This document shows, piece by piece, positions 35,783-44,478 of a stretch of 64,000 bases of DNA. How positions within the stretch are numbered: position 1 is the first letter of the stretch; the number at the start of each line of letters is the position of its first letter. The translations under genes were made by a program, and so were the position numbers. The notes beneath the pieces are model-generated. The model worked only from the letters and a program-made list of their open reading frames with translations. It ran no database searches and was not told where the DNA came from. Origin of the DNA: Murdochiella vaginalis (GTDB lineage Bacteria > Bacillota > Clostridia > Tissierellales > Peptoniphilaceae). The DNA lies in the NCBI RefSeq assembly GCF_900119705.1, contig NZ_LT632322.1, forward strand, positions 558,001 to 622,000, read 5' to 3'.

Positions 35783-36904
35783 TCAGACAAAGGCGTGTAG
35801 AAACTCCTGAATCGCCAGATAGATGGCACCGAGAATCACCGAGCGGTGATGAAAAACGGAGGGGATGATTTCTATGTTTTGTTTGTAGGTGGTGGTGGTC
35901 ATATCAGTGAGCATTTGTGTATAGGGTGCGATATGGTAGGCGAGGTCGCTGTTAATTATGATTTGCTCCGGTGCTATGGTTTTCATAATATGATTCATTA
36001 ACAGCGCCATATATTTGAGGTCACGCTGAATCGTTTGTTCGGCGCAAGCATTTCCTTGCTTATATTCGTGGATAAGGTCCGTAACCGTGGTGATGGGGGT
36101 ACGCGCAATGCTATTGTAGAAGGAGAGGATGGCTCCTTCCGAGCAATATTGTTCAAAACAACCCTCATTGCCGCAGTTACAAGGCTTTCCGTCGGGGACG
36201 ATTACGACATGCCCGATTTCCCCTGCATATCCATTTACTCCTTGTAGGAGATGCCCGTCGATAATGATTCCCGCACCGAGACCGCTTCCAACGTTTACCG
36301 CTACGAGGTTGCGCACATGCGAATTGTATGCTTCACAAAGCGCAGAGGCATTGGATTCATTGAGCAGATGGACCGGAAGCGAAGGATACCGCGTCGAAAC
36401 GGCACGGAAAAGATCCAATTTGTAAATATCGTAATTTGGGGTGAAACGAATCTTTTTTTTGTCAACAATTCCATGAATGGAGAAGGCAACCCCAAGTAGA
36501 CCGCCTTTATACGCTTTTGCTGGAGATAGCTGCGCATCGATGATTTTCGAGATGTATTGCATTGCGTTTTCTTTCGACACATCAACGAGTTGTTCTCCAT
36601 AATCTATGATATTTAATTGTAGGTCACATAAGGCATACGTGATTTTATGCGGCGCCAGATCGATGCCCAAACAGAGGCCGTATTGATAATTGATTCCCAA
36701 GCAGATCGGCTTGCGCCCCCCTTTCGTCGTCGAATCGCCTGTGCCGTTTTCACGGATGATCTCACAGTCCAGCAACTGATTAGCGTACTCCGAGATCGAC
36801 GATTTGTTTAGCCGTAGTTTTTGGGCCAACGCAGAACGAGAGATGTTGGGATGTTTATAAAGTGTCGTTAAAATTTCTACTTCATTGGATACATGCTCAG
36901 TCAT
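35783..36904 (-). CDS. xylR: ROK-family repressor, probable xylose repressor
   Basis: A 373-residue protein with an N-terminal winged helix (NISRSALAQKLRLNKSSISEY) and a ROK sugar-kinase-like domain: GGRKPICLGINY, the ROK signature GSGLGAGIIIDGHLLQGVNG followed by YAGEIGH, and the zinc motif CNCGNEGCFEQYCSEG. It is the standard form of XylR, which binds xylose and releases the operator. Start ATG at 36904 follows TTGGAGGAATCG. It is divergent from mutarotase, MalY, NhaC, xylA and xylB, with a strong promoter and a palindromic operator in the shared 170 bp. The xylA/xylB neighbourhood makes xylose the likely inducer. Confidence 0.9.
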   Translation of the reverse strand: MTEHVSNEVEILTTLYKHPNISRSALAQKLRLNKSSISEYANQLLDCEIIRENGTGDSTTKGGRKPICLGINYQYGLCLGIDLAPHKITYALCDLQLNIIDYGEQLVDVSKENAMQYISKIIDAQLSPAKAYKGGLLGVAFSIHGIVDKKKIRFTPNYDIYKLDLFRAVSTRYPSLPVHLLNESNASALCEAYNSHVRNLVAVNVGSGLGAGIIIDGHLLQGVNGYAGEIGHVVIVPDGKPCNCGNEGCFEQYCSEGAILSFYNSIARTPITTVTDLIHEYKQGNACAEQTIQRDLKYMALLMNHIMKTIAPEQIIINSDLAYHIAPYTQMLTDMTTTTYKQNIEIIPSVFHHRSVILGAIYLAIQEFLHAFV

Positions 36905-36949
36905 CGATTCCTCCAACCAGATCCTATCCGGGTTGCATCCGACGTATTC

Positions 36950-37007
36950 TTGACAACACAAAACACAGAGTCTATTATTAAGTTAGTTCGGAATCCGGAA
37001 TAACTAA
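36950..37007 (+). promoter_or_regulatory. Xylose operon promoter and XylR-type operator
   Basis: TTGACA (36950-36955), a 17-bp spacer and TATTAT (36973-36978) form a near-consensus promoter. TTAGTT (36983-36988) and AACTAA (37002-37007) form the outer arms of a palindrome around CGGAATCCG just after the -10, resembling known XylR operators with TTAGTT/AACTAA ends. Confidence 0.7.
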
Positions 37008-37074
37008 AACAAGCTTAGCTATAGATTAATCCGTTCGTAAGATGTCGTCAAGGAGCGCCTAAGAAGAGGTAGCC

Positions 37075-38004
37075 ATGCAGTCCTATATTCTTGAAAATGA
37101 AAAAATGCGGGTTACGGTATTGGATTATGGCGCGCGTATTACGGAAATCTATCATAAAGCGTTGAACAGAAATCTGGTGCTTTCGTATGCGACGCCCGAA
37201 GTGTATCGTCAGGATGTCAATTATCTGTGTGCGACAATCGGCCCCAATGCCAACCGTTTGGCGCAAGGTGTTTTTTTCCTGGAAGGGAAGAAACATCAGT
37301 GGGAAAGCAATGACGGAAAAAACAACTTACACAGTGGCAAGTACGGATTGGATCATGTCACGTGGAAGGGGGCTGTAGAGGAGAACCGTCTGCGTTTTTT
37401 TACGACACAGGAAAAACCTTTTCCTTGTGCGTATGAGGCGGTTTTTACTTTGGAGGGCGAAAGCCTGTCGGTGGAGTATTTTGCGGAGCCGAAGGAACCG
37501 GCGCTGTTGAATTTAACGAATCATACCTATTTCCGTCTGGATACGAACGAAACCGTATTGGATTATTCGCTGCAGCTGTACGCGGATTTTTATACGCCTT
37601 TCGAGGAAACCGGCATCCCGACGGGAGAAATTCGACCGGTACAAGACAGCTGTTTTGATTTTCGCAAGGCGCGTACGTTGCGCGCCGCGCTGTCGGAAAA
37701 CCCGAAGGACTGCGGGGGCTATGATCACAACTTCGTGTGCACTACGTCCGGCCTTTCTCCGATGGCTGTCATTCGCGCGGAAGATCTCTCTCTCCGTGTT
37801 TCATCCACCGCGTCCGCTTTCCAACTCTATACCGCGGGAAATTTTATGTGGCAGGGAAAACGTAGTCCGTTTGCGGCGATTTGCATTGAGCCGCAATACA
37901 CACCCAACAGTATCAACGTTCCCTATTTTGCGCAGCCGGTGTACGACGAAAAGCATCCCTTTTACCAGAAGAATGTCTATGCCTTTTCACAAAAGGCGCA
38001 ATAA
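37075..38004 (+). CDS. Aldose 1-epimerase (mutarotase)
   Basis: A 309-residue galactose-mutarotase-family enzyme interconverting alpha and beta anomers of sugars. Conserved residues are visible: the first catalytic His region NNLHSGKYGLDHVTW, the second NLTNHTYFRL and the base Glu in CIEPQYTPNSIN. It is the first gene of the xylose operon, so alpha-xylose/beta-xylose interconversion before xylose isomerase is the probable role. ATG at 37075 is preceded by AAGAGG. The MalY-like gene starts 15 bp after it. Confidence 0.9.
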   Translation: MQSYILENEKMRVTVLDYGARITEIYHKALNRNLVLSYATPEVYRQDVNYLCATIGPNANRLAQGVFFLEGKKHQWESNDGKNNLHSGKYGLDHVTWKGAVEENRLRFFTTQEKPFPCAYEAVFTLEGESLSVEYFAEPKEPALLNLTNHTYFRLDTNETVLDYSLQLYADFYTPFEETGIPTGEIRPVQDSCFDFRKARTLRAALSENPKDCGGYDHNFVCTTSGLSPMAVIRAEDLSLRVSSTASAFQLYTAGNFMWQGKRSPFAAICIEPQYTPNSINVPYFAQPVYDEKHPFYQKNVYAFSQKAQ

Positions 38005-38019
38005 CCAAGGAGGAAACCG

Positions 38020-39183
38020 ATGTTTCAAAATCCAGTGGATCGTAGGCACACCGATTGTGCCAAGTGGGACGAACTGATTGAAAACACAGGCGAAAAAGAC
38101 GTTCTTTCTTTAACCGTCGCGGACATGGATTTTCGGGTTGCCCCGGAAATTACGCGGACCATTATCACTGCGGCAAATCACGGCATTTATGGCTATACAA
38201 ATGTGAGTGATCGCTACATTGACCTCACCCAACAGTGGATCCGGAAGCACTATCACTGGATGCCGGAGCGCGAATGGATTGTCTATTGTCCTCGCATTAT
38301 CAATGCGCTGTGTCAGATTGTTCAAAATTATACGAACCCAGGCGATTCGATTCTCATTACAACGCCGCTATATGATCCGATCCAGGGTGCCATTCGTTTG
38401 AATGATCGGAAGATCGTGGCCTCTTCCCTCGTGCGGGAAGCGAACCGCTATGTCATTGATTTTGAAGATTTTGAGAAGAAGCTACAAAGCGGTGTTAAAG
38501 TGTTTATCGCAGTTTCTCCGCACAATCCGACCGGGCGCGTCTGGACGGAGGAAGAGGTGCGGAAAATGGTCCGGTTGTGCAAAGAAAATGACGTGCTGAT
38601 CGTTTCCGATGAGGTACATGCCGATTTTATCTGGGAGGGTGCGTTCACCGGTTTCGGACAGTTTTTTGAGGAATATGACCAGATGATCATCGGCACGTCC
38701 GCTTCCAAAACATTTAATATTCCGGGCATTGAAGCAGCAAGCATGGTCATTAAGAACCAAGCGTTGCGCGAGAAATTTATACATTGCCTGCGCAGCGCCG
38801 GGTTCCATAATCCGAATTATTTTTGCAACCCCGCCGTGGAAGCGGCTTACGGCGAAGGGGAAGAGTGGCTTGCCCTTGCCAAACAGGTGATATTGGAAAA
38901 TCGAAAGTTTGCGCTTGCTTTTCTTGATCAGGAATGCGCCCCCTGCAAGGCGATTCCGGGGGAAGGAACTTTTCTTTTGTGGGTGGATTATTCCGCACTC
39001 GGCATTGCCGAGGATGTCTGGAATGATACGTTGCTTCACAAGGGAAAAGTCGCCTGTTCGATGGGAGGAAGCTATGGAGAAGAAGGCCGCGGATTTTTCC
39101 GCATCAACCTGGCGCAGCCGCCGGTAATGTTCAAAGAGGCGTTGACGCGAATCAAAAAATGTGTGGAGGGTATACGAAAATGA
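38020..39183 (+). CDS. MalY/PatB-type PLP-dependent C-S lyase or aminotransferase
   Basis: A 387-residue fold-type I PLP enzyme. VADMDF near the start, SPHNPTGRVWTEEEV, the Asp-containing SDEVHADFIW, and the PLP-lysine segment GTSASKTFNIPG identify the MalY/PatB branch, in which members cleave cystathionine or cysteine S-conjugates. It follows AAGGAGGAAACC and overlaps the NhaC gene by four bases (ATGA), so it is firmly coupled to the antiporter. Its presence in a xylose operon is unexpected. The gene pair PatB-NhaC may have been inserted as a unit. Confidence 0.88.
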   Translation: MFQNPVDRRHTDCAKWDELIENTGEKDVLSLTVADMDFRVAPEITRTIITAANHGIYGYTNVSDRYIDLTQQWIRKHYHWMPEREWIVYCPRIINALCQIVQNYTNPGDSILITTPLYDPIQGAIRLNDRKIVASSLVREANRYVIDFEDFEKKLQSGVKVFIAVSPHNPTGRVWTEEEVRKMVRLCKENDVLIVSDEVHADFIWEGAFTGFGQFFEEYDQMIIGTSASKTFNIPGIEAASMVIKNQALREKFIHCLRSAGFHNPNYFCNPAVEAAYGEGEEWLALAKQVILENRKFALAFLDQECAPCKAIPGEGTFLLWVDYSALGIAEDVWNDTLLHKGKVACSMGGSYGEEGRGFFRINLAQPPVMFKEALTRIKKCVEGIRK

Positions 39184-40616
39184 AGGGAAGAGTAAAAAGA
39201 AAGCCTACTGTCGCTCAGGCATTGGTCCCTATTTTAGGGATGCTTGTCATACTCGGCATCGGCATCGGACTGTTGGGACTTCCGGCGGAGCCGCTCATCG
39301 TTTTGGCGGCGGTTGTTTCGGGGGCAATGGCGATTCATCTTGGCTACAGTTATGATGAAATTATGGAGGAAATTTCCGAGAAAATCGCTAAAGTTTGGGG
39401 CGCATTGCTCATTTTAGTCATTGTCGGCTTCATGATTGGCTCGTGGATGCTGGGCGGTACCATTCCCATGCTCATTTATTACGGCCTGAAGCTGATTAGT
39501 CCGCAGTATTTGGCGCTGACCGCGTTTGTGGTTTCTGCCATCGTTTCGGTGATGACCGGAACTTCTTGGGGTTCAGCAGGTACGATTGGCGTAGCCTTTA
39601 TGGGCGTGGCCATCGGCATGAATGCCAATCTGGCGTTGGTGGCCGGCGCGGTGGTATCGGGAGCGTACTTCGGTGATAAGCTGTCCCCGCTGTCGGACAC
39701 GACGAACCTGGCTTCTGCTGTTTGTGGAGTGGATCTTTATCAACATGTGTACAATCAGTTATGGACGACGGGAGCTGCCGCCGTTTTATCCTGCATTGTA
39801 TATACGATTTTGGGGCACGTCAGCACGACGGCGAATGTGGGCGTTCCGGAAACCGTTCAGGTCCTCACCGGAACGTTGGACTCCATGTATTCGTGGAACC
39901 TGTTTTTCCTCGTTCCCTTACTGATCGTTTTGATTGGGTCGGCGACGCGCAAGCCGACGATTCCGGTCATGCTTGCAGCATCAGTGGTTGCCTTGATCAA
40001 TGCGGCGATTTTCCAAGGGGCAAGTCTGCAAAGCATCGTCGAAACGACGCTGAACGGATTTAATGTTTCCATGCTGGGCTTCGACGAGGCGGCGGTTTCT
40101 CCCGACTTGATCCGTCTGTTGCATCGCGGCGGCATGATGGCAATGATGAATACCTTATTGATTGCCGTCTGCGCCATTTCCTTTGCCGGGACGATGACGG
40201 TCACCGGTGCATTGGATGTTTTGATCTCGAAATTGCTGACGAAGATTCACAACACCTTCCAGTTGGTCGGGGCGACCATCATCACTTGTCTCGTAACGAC
40301 GGGCGTGACCAGCAACGGGCAGGTGTCCATCCTGATGCCGGGCGAAGCGTTTCGCTCCGCTTATATCCAGCGTGGGTTGCATCCCAAAGTACTCTCCCGA
40401 ACCCTTGAGGATTCTGTGACCTGCACGGAGTGCTTGATTCCGTGGACGGCCGCCGGCGCCTATATGGCGACGACGCTGGGCGTGCCGACCTTGAGTTACC
40501 TGCCCTTCGCGATTCTGAATTACAGCGGCATGATCTTTGCGTTGATCTGGGCGGCGACAGGCATCGGCATTACAAAAATTGACCCGAAGACGTTTGAAGC
40601 GGAAGAGACCAAATAG
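39180..40616 (+). CDS. NhaC-family Na+/H+ antiporter
   Basis: A 478-residue membrane transporter with about 11-12 hydrophobic segments. SVMTGTSWGSAGTIGVAFMG and GAYFGDKLSPLSDTTNLA are the conserved NhaC segments, with the Asp residues likely in the ion path; VTTGVTSNGQVSILMPGEAF is also typical. It starts in an ATGA overlap with the MalY-like gene. Family members exchange Na+ for H+ or for organic acids or amino acids. Whether it exports an acid product or supports sodium balance during xylose growth cannot be told. A terminator follows before xylA. Confidence 0.88.
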   Translation: MKGRVKRKPTVAQALVPILGMLVILGIGIGLLGLPAEPLIVLAAVVSGAMAIHLGYSYDEIMEEISEKIAKVWGALLILVIVGFMIGSWMLGGTIPMLIYYGLKLISPQYLALTAFVVSAIVSVMTGTSWGSAGTIGVAFMGVAIGMNANLALVAGAVVSGAYFGDKLSPLSDTTNLASAVCGVDLYQHVYNQLWTTGAAAVLSCIVYTILGHVSTTANVGVPETVQVLTGTLDSMYSWNLFFLVPLLIVLIGSATRKPTIPVMLAASVVALINAAIFQGASLQSIVETTLNGFNVSMLGFDEAAVSPDLIRLLHRGGMMAMMNTLLIAVCAISFAGTMTVTGALDVLISKLLTKIHNTFQLVGATIITCLVTTGVTSNGQVSILMPGEAFRSAYIQRGLHPKVLSRTLEDSVTCTECLIPWTAAGAYMATTLGVPTLSYLPFAILNYSGMIFALIWAATGIGITKIDPKTFEAEETK

Positions 40617-40630
40617 AAGACCGGTGATTG

Positions 40631-40663
40631 AAAGCTCGGAGCTAAGCAGTTCCGAGCTTTTTA
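40631..40663 (+). terminator. Terminator between nhaC and xylA
   Basis: AAAGCTCGGA / TCCGAGCTTT stem with a ten-base loop runs into TTTTTAT. It may only partly stop transcription, or xylA may have its own promoter in the 120 bp that follow. Confidence 0.85.
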
Positions 40664-40781
40664 TAGAAGGAAAAGTGGGCTTTCCGCAGGAAAACAAGAG
40701 GTTATATTGGCGGTTGCCGTTGTTTTCGATATTGTTTCCAAGTGGCGCAACGTGGCGGAATAAAGAAGAAAGAGGGAATCT

Positions 40782-42107
40782 ATGAAATTTTTTGAAAATG
40801 TACCGAAAGTGCAGTATGAAGGCAGCAAATCAACCAATCCGTTTGCCTTCAAATACTATGATGCGGACCGCATCATTGCGGGCAAGAAGATGAAAGAGCA
40901 TTTGAAATTTGCCCTTTCCTGGTGGCATACCTTGGTTGCGGGCGGGCAGGATCCGTTCGGCATAAACACCATGGACCGTAGCTATGGGGGAAAAACGGAT
41001 CCGATGGAATTAGCAAAAGCAAGAGCGGATGCCGCGTTTGATTTCATGGACAAGTTGGGCATTGAATATTTTTGTTTTCATGATGCGGATCTTGCACCGG
41101 AAGGCAACAGCCTGCAAGAGCGTAACGAGAACCTGAAAGAAATGGTTGCCTATGTGAAGGAAAAGATGCAGGACACGCCGGTAAAACTGCTCTGGGGAAC
41201 CTCCAATTGTTTCACCAATCCCCGATTTATGCACGGCGGAGCGACTTCTTGTGAGGCGGATGTCTTTGCCTGGGCAGCGACGCAGGTTAAAAATGCAATC
41301 GACGTGACGATGGAATTGGGCGGAAAGGGATATGTATTTTGGGGCGGTCGCGAAGGCTATGAAACGCTTCTCAATACCGATGTAGAGCTTGAACTTGATA
41401 ATTATGCTCGGATGCTGAAAATGGCCGTTCGCTACGCGCGTAGCAAGGGCTATGACGGCGATTTTTACATCGAGCCCAAGCCGAAGGAACCGACGAAGCA
41501 TCAATACGATTTTGATGTCGCTTCCTGCGTCGCTTTTCTTGAAAAATACGACCTGATGCAGGATTTTCGCATCAATGTTGAAGCGAATCATGCGACCTTG
41601 GCAGGTCATACATTCCAGCATGAGTTGCGGATGGCGCGCACCTTCGGTGTTTTCGGTTCCGTAGATGCGAATCAGGGGGATTTGCTGCTGGGTTGGGACA
41701 CCGATCAATTCCCGTCCAATGTGTATGACACCACGCTTGCCATGTATGAAATTTTGAAAGCGGGCGGATTCACGAACGGTGGATTGAATTTTGATGCGAA
41801 GGTGCGTCGTCCGTCCTTTACACCGGAAGATATTGCCTATGCGTATATCTTGGGCATGGATTCGTTTGCTTTCGGTCTGATCAAGGCGCAGCAGCTGATT
41901 GAGGACGGGCGTGTCGATGCGTTTGTAGAAAAGAAATACGCCAGCTACCAAGAAGGCATTGGCGAAAAAATTCGGAAGAATGAGACCAATTTTGAAGAAT
42001 TAGAAACCTACGCCTTGAAGAATGGCGAACCGACACTTTCCAGCGGGCGTCAGGAGTATTTGGAGGGCGTTGTCAACACAATTCTGCTGGACGGAAAAAT
42101 GGAATAA
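40782..42107 (+). CDS. xylA: Xylose isomerase
   Basis: A 441-residue class II xylose isomerase converting D-xylose to D-xylulose, using two divalent metals. The catalytic His in [12 protein letters not shown], the sugar-binding Trp in VFWGGREGY, the metal Glu in [32 protein letters not shown] and the second-metal site SVDANQGD are all intact. The N-terminal extension [13 protein letters not shown] is that of class II enzymes. AAAGAGGGA precedes the ATG at 40782. xylB follows after an intergenic hairpin. No sugar transporter is in the window. Confidence 0.97.
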   Translation: MKFFENVPKVQYEGSKSTNPFAFKYYDADRIIAGKKMKEHLKFALSWWHTLVAGGQDPFGINTMDRSYGGKTDPMELAKARADAAFDFMDKLGIEYFCFHDADLAPEGNSLQERNENLKEMVAYVKEKMQDTPVKLLWGTSNCFTNPRFMHGGATSCEADVFAWAATQVKNAIDVTMELGGKGYVFWGGREGYETLLNTDVELELDNYARMLKMAVRYARSKGYDGDFYIEPKPKEPTKHQYDFDVASCVAFLEKYDLMQDFRINVEANHATLAGHTFQHELRMARTFGVFGSVDANQGDLLLGWDTDQFPSNVYDTTLAMYEILKAGGFTNGGLNFDAKVRRPSFTPEDIAYAYILGMDSFAFGLIKAQQLIEDGRVDAFVEKKYASYQEGIGEKIRKNETNFEELETYALKNGEPTLSSGRQEYLEGVVNTILLDGKME

Positions 42108-42122
42108 GATACTTCATCCCAT

Positions 42123-42158
42123 TACAGCGGCGAAACTTTTCCACGGTTCGCCGCTGTA
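42123..42158 (+). promoter_or_regulatory. Intercistronic hairpin between xylA and xylB
   Basis: A 12-bp perfect stem, TACAGCGGCGAA/TTCGCCGCTGTA, with a 12-base loop and no T-tract. It is more likely an mRNA stabiliser or processing site, lowering xylB relative to xylA, than a full terminator. Confidence 0.6.
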
Positions 42159-42196
42159 TGAATTTTGAGAAGAGGTTTTAATAAAGAGAGGTTTTT

Positions 42197-43657
42197 ATGG
42201 GATATGTAGGTATTGATCTCGGTACGTCAGCAGTAAAAATCAGCTATATCGATGAAGAGGCAAGAATTCTCCTATCCATCACCAAAGACTATCCGATTTG
42301 CTATCCAGAAGAAGGCTGGGCGGAACAAAATCCGGAGGACTGGTGGGACGCCATCCGCCAGGGGATGCAGGAGATTGTGGACGCAGAGGTGTTTACGGGA
42401 CTGGATGCCATCGGATTTGGTGGACAGATGCACGGATTGGTGGCGTTGGACGTCCGCGGGGAGGTAATTCGCCCGGCTATTTTGTGGAACGATACACGTA
42501 CCGCAAAAGAGACGGCGATCTTAAACACGGAGTTGGGAAAAGAGGTGCTCTTAAAAGAGACTGGGAATATTGCGTATGCCGGCTTTACCGCGCCTAAGTT
42601 GCTGTGGATGCGAACGCATGAACCGGAGCGGTTTGCAAAAATCGAACACATCCTGCTGCCGAAGGACTATATTCTCTATCGTTTGTCCGGTGAATTTTCC
42701 ACGGATTATTCGGATGCGTCGGGAACGCTTCTTTTAAATGTTGCACAACGAAAATGGTCAAAAAGGATGTGTGACTTTTGCGGTGTGCGACCATCGCAGT
42801 TGCCCACGCTGCATGAAAGCGGAGATTGTGTAGGCAAGCTGCGGGATGAGTGGTGTACTTTATGGGGGCTGGACAAAGCCCCGGATATCGTTGCGGGCGC
42901 GGGAGACAACGCGGCAGCGGCGGTATCGGTCGGGGTTGTTGAAGAAGGGGATTGCAATATTTCGCTTGGTACGAGCGGAACGATTTTTATGCCGACGAAC
43001 CGTTTTTTGCAGGATGAACACGCAAGTCTGCACGCCTTTGCGGATGCCGCCGGGAAGTTTCATTTGATGGGCTGTACGCTTTCCGCCGCATCCTGTTATA
43101 AATGGTGGATGGGCAATGTGTTGCAGCGCCCCGAAAACACCTCTTTGTCCACGGAAGAATCGGTGCGGCATCATCCGCTCTATTTTATGCCCTACTTGAT
43201 GGGCGAGCGGTCGCCGCTCAATGATGAAGATGTGCGGGCCGGTTTTCTCGGACTGTCGTCGCGTTCCAACTGGGAACAGATGATCTATGCGATTTATGAG
43301 GGCGTTGCCTTTTCTCTTCGAGACTGTATGGCAGTCGCCAAAAATATGGGCGTGACGGTCAATAAAGCTTCTATCGTCGGCGGCGGCGCGCAGAGTCGCA
43401 TTTGGTGCCAAATGATCGCAAATGTGCTACAAATTCCTATTGCCAAGCCAGCAGGGGAATGCGGGCCCGGTTATGGCGCAGCTTTATTGGCGATGGCGCA
43501 TAAGAAAGGACGTTCTGTGCGTGAAGTGGCAAAACAATATGCCACTTTTGAAGAAATATTCACGCCACAGCCGGAGGAAATCCCCTATTATGAGGAAAAA
43601 TACCGGAAATTCTCCCAATTGTATCCATTGCTGAAGGATTTTTATAAAGGATTATAG
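42197..43657 (+). CDS. xylB: Xylulokinase
   Basis: A 486-residue FGGY-family kinase phosphorylating D-xylulose to xylulose 5-phosphate. The N-terminal ATPase loop YVGIDLGTSAVKISY, the xylulose-binding GFGGQMHGLV (residues about 74-83), the second lobe GAGDNAAAAVSVGVV and the signature MPYLMGERSPLND are complete. The ATG at 42197 follows AGAGAGG. With xylA it completes entry of xylose into the pentose phosphate pathway. A very strong terminator closes the operon. Confidence 0.96.
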   Translation: MGYVGIDLGTSAVKISYIDEEARILLSITKDYPICYPEEGWAEQNPEDWWDAIRQGMQEIVDAEVFTGLDAIGFGGQMHGLVALDVRGEVIRPAILWNDTRTAKETAILNTELGKEVLLKETGNIAYAGFTAPKLLWMRTHEPERFAKIEHILLPKDYILYRLSGEFSTDYSDASGTLLLNVAQRKWSKRMCDFCGVRPSQLPTLHESGDCVGKLRDEWCTLWGLDKAPDIVAGAGDNAAAAVSVGVVEEGDCNISLGTSGTIFMPTNRFLQDEHASLHAFADAAGKFHLMGCTLSAASCYKWWMGNVLQRPENTSLSTEESVRHHPLYFMPYLMGERSPLNDEDVRAGFLGLSSRSNWEQMIYAIYEGVAFSLRDCMAVAKNMGVTVNKASIVGGGAQSRIWCQMIANVLQIPIAKPAGECGPGYGAALLAMAHKKGRSVREVAKQYATFEEIFTPQPEEIPYYEEKYRKFSQLYPLLKDFYKGL

Positions 43658-43722
43658 CCGGTAAAAGAAAAGAATGTAGAGATCCCTTACCTCTGAATCC
43701 CGAGGGAACCCTTTATTTGTCA

Positions 43723-43768
43723 AGGCCTGTAATCATCCTTTTGGATGATTACAGGCCTGTTTTAATTT
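43723..43768 (+). terminator. Terminator of the xylose operon
   Basis: A 16-bp perfect stem AGGCCTGTAATCATCC/GGATGATTACAGGCCT with a TTTT loop is followed by GTTTTAATTT. Confidence 0.93.
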
Positions 43769-43852
43769 GTTACCATCACAATATAGAAGGGCATTGTGAT
43801 GTTCTTTCTGTCAAGGAAAATTGAGAATAGCGTATAAGGAGGTTCAAAAACC

Positions 43853-44371
43853 ATGAAAAAAACATATCGCATCGTAGCCTTGCTTTTTGTACTCGCCTTG
43901 CTTCCCTTTTTGTCCTCCTGCAACAAAGATAGCGAAGAGGGGAAAAAAGCAGTGGAGACGTCGGAGAAAAGTCAGAATGAGGTCTATCAAACGAAGCTGC
44001 TTTCCGTAGAGGTTCCAAAAGGATGGAAATTTGTAGACAATCAGGAAAAAGCAGATTCGGCATATATTTATAAAGGCGAGAAAGGAGCAATGGAGAGCCC
44101 GGCGGTGGTTATCACGTATTGTGATCCGGATACGCAGATGCTTTCACCTAGGGCAGCGTATCAAAATACGAAGGATATTGACCCGGTTACGATTGGAGAC
44201 TACACATGGGAAGGTTTTACAGCGAAAAGCCTCGACTATCCCATAACGGTTTTATTGTTGAAGGAACCACACCAGTTGCAGGTGGTACTCTTTAAGGAAG
44301 TGGAGGGCCAGAAAATTAATCTGGAAGATGACGACGTGCAGACCATCATCCGCAGCATAACCATAAAATAA
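43853..44371 (+). CDS. Lipoprotein of unknown function
   Basis: A 172-residue lipoprotein: n-region MKKTYR, hydrophobic core, lipobox LSSC (Cys at 23), then an acidic linker. The mature part SVEVPKGWKFVDNQEKADSA and the terminal DDDVQTIIRSITIK resemble PsbP/DUF4367-like small beta domains found in secreted lipoproteins, but I would not name one. AAGGAGG precedes the start. It is followed by a hairpin and then a second lipoprotein gene. Confidence 0.8.
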   Translation: MKKTYRIVALLFVLALLPFLSSCNKDSEEGKKAVETSEKSQNEVYQTKLLSVEVPKGWKFVDNQEKADSAYIYKGEKGAMESPAVVITYCDPDTQMLSPRAAYQNTKDIDPVTIGDYTWEGFTAKSLDYPITVLLLKEPHQLQVVLFKEVEGQKINLEDDDVQTIIRSITIK

Positions 44372-44395
44372 GATAACTTTTATGGCCTGGTAAAA

Positions 44396-44431
44396 AGAGG
44401 TCGGCTTGATGCGCATCAAACCGATCTCTTT
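44396..44431 (+). terminator. Hairpin after the first lipoprotein gene
   Basis: AGAGGTCGGCTTGATGC pairs with GCATCAAACCGATCTCT (one wobble and one mismatch) and is followed by TTTCTC, a modest U-rich tail. Confidence 0.6.
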
Positions 44432-44478
44432 CTCATCGAGAAGGAACGGGCATGCGGATGCGTATTGTGGAGGATATC

